From positions 36,030-100,029 of the forward strand of contig MNCI01036181.1 of NCBI GenBank assembly GCA_015680685.1: DNA of 64,000 nt, written 5' to 3'. Numbering within the stretch: position 1 is the first letter of the stretch; the number at the start of each line of letters is the position of its first letter. Shown here piece by piece: positions 1-8,869 of this stretch. The position numbers were made by a program, and so were the translations under genes. The notes under the pieces are model-generated. The model saw nothing but the letters and a program-made list of their open reading frames with translations. It was not told where the DNA came from and made no database searches. Source of the DNA: Gnetum montanum (Eukaryota > Streptophyta > Gnetopsida > Gnetales > Gnetaceae).

Positions 1-585
1 TGGAATGTAAGATTAACTAAGCTAAGCTAGGAGGAAAAGGATAAGAGAATTTAATCTATCCTAAGTGCGACAAGCAACTGATTCCTTGATCAACTGTACA
101 CATCTTGGACCTCGTGCACGACTACCATTGGGATTACCAAGCGCAGATCCTAGGTACACCACTGGGCTACCAAGTAGTCACACTTAAATGCTCGTAATCA
201 AGTTGTACTCGTTCCGCATTCTAGGAGATAAGGATGAGAGAACTAATTAGGAAAGTAGTAAGTAACATTAAAAATAAATAAACAAAGTGACTGTTGCAAT
301 GATGAAGTAATCTCGATCTTTATTGTCAGTCATGTGCGTGTTCAAGTACGTCACACTTGAATAAAGAATGCCGTACAATTACATTCACTACACTGGGGGC
401 AGACATGGGAAAATAAACTATCTCTAGAGTGGCCAAACAGCCAGCGCTTCGCTACTTCTAACTCCTAACTATCAAACAAGGGAGAGCTTCCTCTTATTTA
501 TAGATATGGCGGCACACTGCGATATCGCGACGGACACGATATCGCATACGCGATATCACGGTCCATGCGATATCGCGTCCCATCA
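1..585 (-). mobile_element. Partial LTR of an Athila-like Ty3 retrotransposon
   Basis: Read on the minus strand this is an LTR whose 5' end (TGATGGGACG) is at 585 and whose 3' end lies beyond the left edge of the window. In LTR order it holds a GATATC array (574 down to 521), a TATA box (502-495), a polyadenylation motif (AATAAAGATCGAGATTACTT, complement of 305-324) and a U5-like part. The polyadenylation block, and the order of motifs after it, match both LTRs of element A at 8222-8745 and 16630-17222, so this is the same lineage. CpGs in the array are retained, unlike in element A, so this copy may be younger or a separate subfamily. No internal region or primer site is in the window. The right boundary is inferred from the TG start. 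Confidence 0.7.
495..574 (-). promoter_or_regulatory. GATATC array upstream of a TATA box (LTR promoter)
   Basis: Four perfect GATATC hexamers start at 521, 538, 552 and 569, a spacing of 17, 14 and 17 bp. Each is flanked by CG on at least one side. On the minus strand they lie just upstream of TATAAATA (502-495). The array has the position of an LTR U3 enhancer plus core promoter. Decayed versions occur in the LTRs of element A, and an intact one in the short insertion at 40598-40855. Confidence 0.6.
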
Positions 586-1216
586 GTATTGAAGAGCTAC
601 AAGATAGTACCTTGGTCTATTTATGTCTCTTAATAAAATCCTTAAAGCCTTGAATTAACTTCTTTAGGTATATTTCTAAAGGTATGTAATATTAGGTTTA
701 CATTTTATCTAAAATAATCATAATTATTATATACCGATATATATATGATATAGTATATACTTTGAAAATAATAATAATAATAAATATATTGGTGGAGTGC
801 TTGATGTTTTCTTTGTTGATTTGGTTGGGGCTTGATGTTGGTGTCAACATCGTCCATGAATGGGACCTTATCCTTTCATCTCCAACGCTTGTGACATGCA
901 ATTGAGTGAAAACAATCAAATTGAAAGTAGTGCTTCAATCAAATCTAGGTGATTGCCATTGTTACACCAATGCTCTCTTAGTGCAATGGTGTTGCTATAG
1001 TTGTTGACGTGAAAATTGTTGTCAATGTTTCTTAACACCAATGCAACATAAATTTCAATTACTTGGAAATGAATGAAATATTGCCTTGCTTTCTATAATA
1101 GCTGAAAACAGTGCTTGGACAATTAAAATTATAGGTAGCTATGTACCTTTTATTTTCTTTAAAATTTTAGTTACATTAGTTTCGATTGCCGCTGCCCACC
1201 ACCCCCNGTCACACTG
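586..1216. other. AT-rich unrecognised stretch
   Basis: No supportable gene. The left part has low-complexity TAA/ATA runs (about 720-790). Short open frames here have no recognisable motif. A single unknown base at 1207 probably marks a scaffold join or low-quality base. Confidence 0.5.
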
Positions 1217-2235
1217 TTGCACCACCTCCTATGTATGCAAGCACTAGAAGGGGATCGCACAAGATTGGCCTTGTGTGCTCTTTGTCGCATCGAGTTGTGG
1301 AAACACTTCATTGCACCCTACACTAGAAAACCCTCTTCTCCCATGTCTCATGCGCCTTTGTTTCCCTCTTATCTTCTTGCCATCACTGTCACGTGTCACT
1401 CACCACCATGGTTGCCACTAGCATACTGGGTGCATGGCCCAGCAATGGGCCAAATAGAGTTGCACAAGCCTAGCCGCACTGGCCTTGAAGATGACAATGC
1501 CCTAGTCTTGCAATGGGCCATGTAGCCCCTAACCCATGGCTGTACCTCTCAAACACTCACATCACCTCCACATTCTGCAAGATAGCAACCTAGCCAATAT
1601 TGTTGTTTTGCACTGCTTACTCATCTTGCGCATGCAACAGTTGATGCCTCTTCTTCACCTACCTACAACGTGCACCGTCAGAACCCTTGTTCACTATGAT
1701 AGGAACATCCTTCTACGCTGTGCCAGCGACCCCCAAGTAGTGCAAACCTATGGACAATTGCATAGCCCTTCCAAGATAACACAAAACGCACTAAAACCTT
1801 TGCCCTCTTGCCACTATCTATCGCTGCTCATCCTCCCCATGTTGTCAAGATCCTACATCACATCCACATTGATGCTTCCTCATCTGTGTCACACCCTTGG
1901 ATCCCTGCCAAGGGTCATGCCCTGCTTGTTGACGACCTATCACTACTTGTAGTCGTTGCCTATACAAAAATCGTCTTCCCTTTCCATTGACCTCCACTGC
2001 CATGCACCATAATCCTACCTCTGCCTCAATTGCAAAAACCCTCTACCATTTTGCTAACCATGCAACTCTCGTGGCCTCCTGTCATGCCCTCCATCACCAC
2101 CTAGCAATCCACAAGAGGCCTTCCTTTTCTCCTCCCATCTCTTCTCCAATACCATCTTCCATTTTTTCCCCATCTTAGAGCTCTTTATCACACCATAGCC
2201 TAATCCCTACTTTGGTTGCTTTCTCAAATTGGTTG
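1217..2235 (+). other. Decayed C-rich unrecognised region
   Basis: This stretch is richer in CCT/CAC than its surroundings and opens several short overlapping plus-strand frames (for example 1217-1525 and 1536-1952). None carries a motif I recognise. The frames break repeatedly, which fits old repeat sequence or a dead gene fragment. I do not assign a function. Confidence 0.35.
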
Positions 2236-2478
2236 GAACAAGAAGCCATTGAGGTTAAGTTGTGGATGAGGCTTAAAAAGCTTTCCTTTGAGTTCAACCA
2301 CGATAAAAACTGAGAGAAAGGTTAGGGTAGTGTTTTGACTGGGAAGAAGGCGACAATTGCCCACCTACAAGAGCTTGAGAGTTGGTCCAAGCAATTGACT
2401 TAGGCCATCCAATCTTATCATGAGTACCTTTAAGAGGAGATGCCAAACCCATCTTCAGAGAATCACCAAACTAGATGG
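2236..2478 (+). pseudogene. Unidentified coding-like fragment, stop-riddled
   Basis: One frame (2236-2478, 81 codons) reads as a charged helical protein segment, with stretches such as EQEAIEVKLWMRLKKLSFEF and TIAHLQELESWSKQL. Four in-frame stops interrupt it; those after SKQLT and HEYL look like former glutamine codons changed by C to T. It has the composition of a coiled coil. The source gene is not recognised. It could be a fragment carried by a retroelement or a degraded host gene. It ends just before a 21-bp tandem duplication. Confidence 0.35.
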
Positions 2479-2480
2479 AT

Positions 2481-2522
2481 CAATGAATAGTTTGCTAAGT
2501 CCAATGAATAGTTTGCTAAGTC
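2481..2522. repeat. 21-bp perfect tandem duplication
   Basis: Two adjacent identical copies of a 21-bp unit beginning caatgaatag lie at 2481-2501 and 2502-2522. They are exact, so the duplication is younger than the general decay around it. Confidence 0.9.
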
Positions 2523-2626
2523 CACCTCCCCTCTTTCCCTTGATGTTTTTAATCAATTTATGTTAAGTTTTATGTAATAAGAAAATGATTATGATTGTTC
2601 TAGTTTAATTCACGTAGCTCATTTTT

Positions 2627-2895
2627 AATATCTACGCTCATTTTCACTTTTACATTTTAATTTATATTATCAATCATATTTTCTCTTCCACTGAGACTAT
2701 TGATAGGCTAACCATGCCAACTTAATATCTATGCTCATTTTCACTTTTACATTTTAATTTATATTATCAATCACATTTTCTCTCAGCTTTTACATTTTAA
2801 TTTATATTATCAATCACATTTTCTCTTCCACTGAGACTATTGATAGGCTAACCATGCCCATAAGCAAGGTGCCCATGCCCATAAGCAAGGTGCCT
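2627..2895. repeat. Complex tandem duplication of an AT-rich unit
   Basis: A unit containing ttatattatcaatcacattt and then gactattgataggctaacc occurs about three times, the middle copy truncated: about 2627-2723, 2724-2785 and 2786-2861. A short duplication of cccataagcaaggtg follows at 2858-2895. Copies differ by a few substitutions. No coding content. Confidence 0.8.
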
Positions 2896-4075
2896 TAGGC
2901 AATAGCCTGTTGTTGTGTTACTTTGCCTGCTAGTCCAAAGTTTTGCATCAACAACTTTCATAGTTGGTTTTTGAAAATTCTAACCTGCTTGGTTTCCAAT
3001 ATTTATAAAACCAACATATAGTAATTAAACTAAAGAAAAAGAACACATTACAAGAATGATCTTTGATTCCTGTAATACTACTAAGAAAACTCCGCATGGA
3101 TCATTCGATTTACATGTTATAATAAACATGATACTAGTAGTAATTTACTGAATGTATTGCAACAGAACTCTCTCTGGCGCTAACGATTCGGCTTCCTGAT
3201 TGCTTCGTAAAAAACCGTTTGCTTAGAGAAACCGTGCACATCGATCATCTGCCATGCTTTACAAATAAAGGATATGATCATAAAGCGAAATAATCTGGTC
3301 GAAAAGAACTCGAGGTGGTTAGCGTTAACTGTCTTGTACAGCAGAAACGAATTTTCTCACATTTTCCCAATCAGCAGTACAGTGCTTGAAGAGTTGTTAC
3401 ATCGACGTTCACATCTAGGAAAAATCTTTCAACAAACACACTTATCGTTTTGGAAAGTGCACAGATGCGTGAATTCAAAAGCAGAAAGCAACAAATATTA
3501 CAGCATAAAAAGTTTTTCCGAAAGATTTTTGCTCGGTTCGGCCTACATTTAAACATTTTAAAAGAAAGAATAGAACTTGGACGCATCTAAAATTCTAAAT
3601 GTTGACATCCTCGCGTAGCTCCGATAAAAGGTATTTCAAGAAAAGTTTCTTTCGAGACGGAAATTTTACACGAAGGAAGTCCATTTTTCATACAAAATTG
3701 CAAATACAGAGCATCTGGAAACCAGTTATACGACATCCATCAGCGAAAAACTTTTTCCGCTTTGTCAGCAGAGGAGGCACAGGGCAAACAATCAACCAAA
3801 ACGGCAGCTAGAGAAGGCTAAAACCCCACCTCCAAGACATTCGAAAGGCGGTTAGAACAAAATATTCACGTCACTAGAGCCCTCGGCACGAGAAAAATGA
3901 AAATGCAGCAAAATCCCCCGGACTTGCCTTGCGAAGAAGAAGAAGAAGAAGCAGAACGCGAGAAACAAAAACCACTGGAATGGCTCGGCGGTCGATCAGG
4001 TTAGGGTTTTGACGTTGGCAAAGGTTCATAAAACAAAGGAAAGTAGCGTAAACTCCGAGAAAAAAAACAACTACT
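2896..4075 (-). other. 3' flank and probable 3' UTR of the NF-YC gene
   Basis: This lies downstream of the NF-YC stop codon on the minus strand. From about 3150 to 4075 it keeps many CpG dinucleotides and lacks retroelement similarity, so it belongs to the low-methylation gene island. It contains a TTC-rich run near 3935-3955 (minus sense). No canonical AATAAA placed convincingly for the gene was found, so the transcript end is unknown. Short open frames here (for example 3274-3552) have no recognisable motif and are not called. Below about 3150 the sequence is AT-rich and featureless. Confidence 0.45.
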
Positions 4076-4951
4076 TCACGCGGCGGACTCCGGCTGAGAC
4101 TGCGACGAAGGCGGAGGAAGAGGAGGAGGAGCAACAGCGGCAGCTTCGTACGACTGCTGGTGCTGCTGTTCAGAGGAAGAAGAAGAAGCCGGGGGGGCAG
4201 CGTGTTCGTGTTCGTAGGGCAGCTGACCGTCGGCGGCGTAGGGCAGGCCGACCTGCCCGTCGGGCAGGTGGGGCGGGTACATGGGCACTCCATAGGGGCG
4301 GGCATGCAGGTAAGGGTCGGCGGGACGGGCCATGATGACGGGGCCGGGCGGTGGAGGGGCAGCGTAGAAGTAAGCTCCCGCGGAGGGGTCGTCGGGCAGG
4401 CGGGCAGGAGCAGCAGCAGCAGGAGGAGGAGGAGGCTGAGGAGTGGGGCCCAGCAGTTGAAGTTCGTCACGGGGAACAATGTCGACGAGGAAGTCGAAGA
4501 TGTCGGTGCGAGTGATGGCGGCGGCGATGTCGTTCTTCTGGAGGGTACGACGCTTGTTCTCCTCGGCGTGGATCCAGGAGCGCAGCGTCAGTTCCAGAAT
4601 GAACATCTCGCACGCCTTGGCGAACAGTACGGGGGCCTCGGCCGAGATCATGCGCACATCCTCGTCGGCCTTCATGATTTTCTTGATGCGAGCCAGGGGA
4701 AGCTGTTGGTGGCTCTTGAACTCACCCACGCCCTCAACCTCCGCCATTTGGTATCTCCAGAACGAAGCCAGTTGCATCGACTGCGACTGCGACTGTGCCT
4801 GTGGCTGCATGCCGTACGCCACCGCCACCGGCGGTGCCGTGGCCATGCCGTAAACGGGCGCCGGCGCCGGCGCCGACGACGACGGTGCCGCCGCGGCGGC
4901 GGCCTGCTGCGCGTACTGAAACTGCTGATGCTGATGCTGATGCTGATCCAT
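4076..4951 (-). CDS. NF-YC: NF-YC subunit (HAP5-type) of the CCAAT-binding transcription factor NF-Y
   Basis: An intact intronless frame of 291 codons. Residues 1-60 are a Gln/Ala/Pro-rich N terminus. Residues 62-165 are the conserved NF-YC core: [10 protein letters not shown], then [40 protein letters not shown], a helix with [16 protein letters not shown], and [12 protein letters not shown]. This core is a histone fold. In the family it dimerises with NF-YB, and the dimer recruits NF-YA to bind CCAAT boxes in the nucleus. Residues 170-291 are a Pro/Ala/Tyr-rich tail ending in a Ser/Gln-rich segment; such tails are usually the transactivating part. The ATG at 4951 is the first in a frame that fits the family's N terminus. 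The coding region is CpG-rich with no internal stop, in sharp contrast to all other coding remnants here. It has no gene neighbours. An overlapping plus-strand frame is a composition shadow. Confidence 0.95.
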   Translation of the reverse strand: MDQHQHQHQQFQYAQQAAAAAAPSSSAPAPAPVYGMATAPPVAVAYGMQPQAQSQSQSMQLASFWRYQMAEVEGVGEFKSHQQLPLARIKKIMKADEDVRMISAEAPVLFAKACEMFILELTLRSWIHAEENKRRTLQKNDIAAAITRTDIFDFLVDIVPRDELQLLGPTPQPPPPPAAAAPARLPDDPSAGAYFYAAPPPPGPVIMARPADPYLHARPYGVPMYPPHLPDGQVGLPYAADGQLPYEHEHAAPPASSSSSEQQHQQSYEAAAVAPPPLPPPSSQSQPESAA

Positions 4952-5195
4952 TCTTCTCTGATTCTTAGTGTTTATGTTGATGGATGAAGGGAGGCGTTGT
5001 AGCCCTGGCCTTTTGTGGAGGATTAGGCACGGCCAAATGCAACGACGAGTGCGTTTTGAGGTTTATTAGAAACGAGGGAATGAGTGTATGTGTGGCGCTG
5101 CTGAGTCACCTCACCTGAGTAGGCCACGTGGCGGCGCTGCCATTGCTATTATTGTTGCTGCTGCCCGCGCCTGGGCTGCCACGGAAACCGAAACG
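4952..5195 (-). promoter_or_regulatory. 5' UTR and proximal promoter of NF-YC
   Basis: Reading away from the start codon on the minus strand, the first part (about 4952-5040) is C/A-rich leader with no upstream ATG that competes clearly. A perfect G-box palindrome (CCACGTGG, 5124-5131) follows about 175 bp upstream of the start codon; such sites bind bZIP or bHLH factors in plants. A tgagtca AP-1-like core lies near 5101-5107. A TAATAAA-like element occurs near 5065, but I cannot tell whether it acts as a TATA box. The transcription start is not determined. Confidence 0.5.
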
Positions 5196-5224
5196 GATGA
5201 GATGAGATGAGATGAGATGAGATG
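5196..5224. repeat. (GATGA)n microsatellite
   Basis: Five full GATGA units plus GATG, upstream of the NF-YC promoter. It is uninterrupted, so copy number may vary between individuals. Confidence 0.95.
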
Positions 5225-6262
5225 CGCAGAAAAGATGAGGAGGAGAGTTCAGATAAGAGTAGCAGTAGTTGCGGTGCGCGCCGTAGAGCTTTGGTTTTGG
5301 ATAATTTTGCTTACCTGTTTTGTGTCTTTTTGGTGCATGGGCAACGTTTTTTTTTCTGGTGTCAAAGTTGGTGGACGGATTCGAATCGCCAAGGCTAACG
5401 TATTATGCACTTTTTTTTTTTAATTTTTCATGAAAATTTAACATGAATGCCGGTAAAATACTGAGTTTGAGAGGTTTCTGGAGTGAGCGTTTTTGTTTTT
5501 GGATGCGATGCTGCTTATGTTTTTTAAAGGCGGACTACCGGGGACTCCTTAATAACCGAAATTGGATGTATCCTTTGGTGATCTTTTTGAAGATTTTGCA
5601 CTCTCCAAGTATCTACAGAGATTTCACCTTGCTGAAAAAAAAAGCATTATTATTAAGCTTATTATATTTATATTTGAAAATAAAATTCAAGTTGAGAAAA
5701 GCTATTCCTTAGGCCTATCTCCTTCTTCGACTGCTAACGCCTTAAACCAGCAATGTTCTCCTAATTTTACTAAACATTCATTAAAATTTCGATGTTCCGA
5801 AATTTTCAACTTTTATTAAAGTTTGTTTCTTGTGACCCTAAAATATAATGTGATTTAACAACCAAAGATGCCTTTGGCAGGTAAAGTTTCTGTTTCTTAA
5901 ATTTTCTACTTTCATTTGATTATTTTAATATTAGCATTGTACCTACGGGTGTCGCAAGGACATTGATCTTTTAAAAGGAAAACTGTAAGTTGGATACTTA
6001 CCTTTATAAGTGTGCAACAATAAAGTAAGCTTGTGGTGGCATGCTCTTGCATACTTGGTCACATCTACCCTACGTGGGTGGGAATTGTGCTCCAAACCTT
6101 AAGTTTCCCAATTTCATAAAAAGGAGAAATGTTGGTATTATTTTAATTTTCCAAATTCTCAACTTTAAATTTTCTATCCTTGCTTTTAGCATATCTTTTA
6201 TTTTCTTGAACCTTTTTTTAAGTTGTTAAGAGTAGAAAAAGATAGGCATTGCACAAAAGGAT
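5225..6262. other. Island edge, then AT-rich unrecognised sequence
   Basis: Up to about 5450 the sequence still keeps CpGs and may hold distal promoter of the NF-YC gene. Beyond that it becomes AT-rich, with short open frames lacking motifs (for example 5443-5712). No gene or recognisable element is called. Confidence 0.4.
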
Positions 6263-6552
6263 ATGCAACAATAAGTTGTTAGCCTAGTGGTAGAGGTCTT
6301 GGCCTAGTAATCTTAAGTCCTATGTTTGATTCTACTAGGTAGCATTAACTTATATTCTATACATCTTGGGATGTATTGATGTTTCACTTATTTTTGGACC
6401 AAAAAATTGTTTACAAGAATCAAATAGCATCTTAAGTCCTATGTTTGATTCTACTAGGTAGCATTAACTTATAAACTTCTATACATCTTGGGATGTATTG
6501 ATCTTTCACTTACTTTTGGACCAAAAAATTGTTTACAAGAAACAAATAGCAT
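6263..6552 (+). mobile_element. tRNA-derived SINE candidate with internal 119-bp duplication
   Basis: A polymerase III type A box (tagcctagtgg, 6280-6290) and B box (gtttgattct, 6324-6333) are 44 bp apart, the spacing found in tRNA genes. The sequence between and around them does not fold as a functional tRNA, which fits a SINE head. From 6311 a 119-bp block (B box plus tail, beginning tcttaagtcc) is repeated at 6430-6548 with few differences. No clear A-rich tail or flanking duplication was identified. A decayed tRNA pseudogene is the alternative. Confidence 0.5.
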
Positions 6553-7501
6553 GGAAATAGATTTCACATGTTTAATTAAAGTATGAAGACATAATTTACT
6601 ATCTAAAAAATTAATGAAATATTAAAGAACTCGACAAATCATGGACTTTAGAATATGCTATGCTTCAAATTCAACATCAAAAGCGAAAGTCCACTTAATG
6701 ATCAACACTACATGCTTATGTATAAATGAACTTATACATAAGGCATGTTCAACTATCAAAGCATTACCTACTTGAATAAGCATAACCAAGATGATTATAT
6801 GGTGAATATTGGTGAAATTCACATTTTTTTTATAATGTAGAAAACATTGTTAAAGTTGTTGGTTTGTCAAATTCAAGTATTAAATTAAAAAATCTATTTT
6901 AAAAAATAGATTAAAAATGGTTTAGAAATGCTTTTGGGACAAAGTCAAAGGAGATCAAAGACTTAAGTGAAAAAGACAAAATCTTGTTTAAAATAGCAAC
7001 TTACAATGTAGCACCTATAGTACATCCTAGTGTTATAACAACTTTCCATGTTAAGTTAGTAGCTACACTTAAATAGTTGCACTTGTTATTCATGGTGATG
7101 GAACAACGATTCTATGAAAATAACATTGGCTAAAAAAAATTTTCTTTTCCTTGTCTAATCAAGAAACTCTATGCTCAATTCAAAATTGCAAAATATGCTA
7201 ACAATGTGATACTAAAAGTATGTGATATCTCATATAATGAATGAAGAAGACATACAAAAGTTATTCTTTCCAAAGCATCATTGCAAGTAAAAGATGGACA
7301 ACCATAATTAAAGAATGAAGAAACATCTTCTATCACTACAACAAAACTAGCAAAAACGCAACCTACATAGGAAAGAATGAGTACTAAAAATGTATACCAA
7401 CCTAACTTGCTTAGGATTGGTTTTAGGAGAAGAACTATTAAGGAGTATAACTAGCTAGGGATTTTAAAATTTTTTACTAACCAACCCAACTAAATATATA
7501 T
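6553..7501. other. AT-rich unrecognised stretch
   Basis: No gene, LTR signature or tandem repeat was recognised. The sequence is rich in homopolymer A/T runs and has stops in all frames. Confidence 0.4.
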
Positions 7502-7910
7502 TGATGTAGCTAAACAAGAAATTTCAACGTAGTTATTTCAAGATTAGCCAAAGATTTTTATGACATAGATACGATGTTGCAACTCTAGTTGTTGTGTCAT
7601 AGATGTAATATCTTAGTGTCAATAAATGCCTATAAATATGGCTCACTAGCTGTATTTATGGTACCATTCAGTCACATAGTAGCCAAACTCTTGCAATTTG
7701 ATTTTATACCTTAGTAAACAATTAACAAGTACCCACAATATGGAATTAAGTCAATTATCTACAATCTTATTCAAGTGGATTATATCTAGACACAATTCAT
7801 GAACAACAATATGATCAAGATTGATTTTTTTCTATTGCAATATTTTGACTTAGCTTAGATTTACATTTATGGCATTGAATTTCATATATTGTTTTACTAC
7901 TTTCCTTAGC
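7502..7910 (+). mobile_element. 5' LTR of element C, left part (split by element A)
   Basis: It begins with TGATG (7502), the start shared by the Athila-like LTRs here, and has a TATA box (cctataaata, about 7658-7667). It stops at the ataat target duplication of element A. It continues at 17223-17689, where it ends in ctactcatca followed by a primer site. Removing element A rejoins an LTR of roughly 870 bp. The left boundary is inferred from the TG start only. Confidence 0.5.
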
Positions 7911-7915
7911 ATAAT

Positions 7916-8745
7916 TAATGAGTCATGTTTTGTAGGGTTACGATATTGGGTATCCAATATCAAAGCCATGATGTCAAGTATTTGATATCTGGGCACAACC
8001 TCTGATGTTGGGGATCCAATATTGCCCCTTTCGTGCTAGCCTATAAATACCACACTTGGGTGCATAGTTGGATATAGTAGATAAGAGATAGATATTTAGA
8101 TTCATAGATTTTGATAGATTTCAAGTTTTGTTCATTTCCAATGCATGCCCGTAGTATGATGTTAAGTGATTGTATGGCATCCTTCTTCAAGTGTGACATA
8201 CTTGGACATGTTACATGTTCGACAATAAAGATCGAGATTACTTCCATCATTGTAGCATCTGCTTAGCTTTATTATTGTTAATTGCTTAATTGTTTACTAT
8301 TTTCCTTAGTTAATGTTGTCATTCATTGCTCTTTATTATTTCTTTCATTAAGCAGAATGAGTACGACTAATCATGAGCACTTAAGTGTAACTACTTGGTA
8401 ACCTAGTAGTGTTATTGTTTGGTATGCCTAGTAACAATATGTTTGGTAGCCCCAGTGGTAGTTGCATAAAGTCCAAGGCATGTATGAAAGGTTAGGAACA
8501 AATACTCATCGCACATAGGCTAGTTTAGACTTTACTTTTGAGTGTTAATTAGATTAAATAATTAATTTCTTTATTATCATTAGGAGTAGCTTAGGGCCGA
8601 ACAACATCAACTATCATATGCCTCACTTTGGACTAAACCATATGTGACAAAGCTACCACTAGTTCCATCCATGGAATTTGATCAGATCATGCATGGACAC
8701 TTGTGATTCGTATAGTTGGGCATAGGGTTACCTCATCACTCATCA
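7916..8745 (+). mobile_element. 5' LTR of element A
   Basis: 830 bp, beginning TAATGAGTCATG (TG mutated to TA) and ending in cactcatca. U3 holds degenerate GATATC copies (GATATT 7942, AATATC 7956, GATATC 7984), then a TATA box (cctataaatacc, about 8040-8051) and a polyadenylation block (AATAAAGATCGAGATTACTT from 8224). Compared with the 3' LTR it lacks 58 bp between two ACTAGT hexamers (here collapsed at about 8657-8662), a short-homology deletion after insertion. The R/U5 part differs from the 3' copy at roughly one base in ten by eye, so the insertion is old. Confidence 0.88.
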
Positions 8746-8746
8746 T

Positions 8747-8764
8747 TAGCACCGTTGCCAAGGA
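8747..8764 (+). promoter_or_regulatory. Primer binding site, tRNA-Asp type
   Basis: TAGCACCGTTGCCAAGGA follows the LTR end after one base. It matches the complement of a plant tRNA-Asp 3' end (TGGCGCCGTTGCCGGGGA) except for four G-to-A or C-to-T changes typical of methylation decay. This primer is characteristic of Athila-like Ty3 elements. Confidence 0.85.
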
Positions 8765-8869
8765 TGGTTCTAGTTATCTAGATTAGTTATATTATACACA
8801 ATCGTTGTAAGCACATTAACAATTTATCTTTTGGAAATATCAAATCACACATATCATTAACTAAACACA

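Noticed and set aside
1217-1952. Two plus-strand genes of about 100-140 codons
   Set aside because: Codon content is low in complexity, frames overlap, and no domain or homologous copy is recognisable.
4160-4987. Long plus-strand open frame of 275 codons opposite NF-YC
   Set aside because: It is antisense to a clear NF-YC gene, has no recognisable domain, and is Arg/Gly-rich as expected from the GC-rich complement.
6271-6343. Functional tRNA gene
   Set aside because: A and B boxes are spaced correctly but I could not pair an acceptor stem or anticodon arm; a SINE head or pseudogene fits better.
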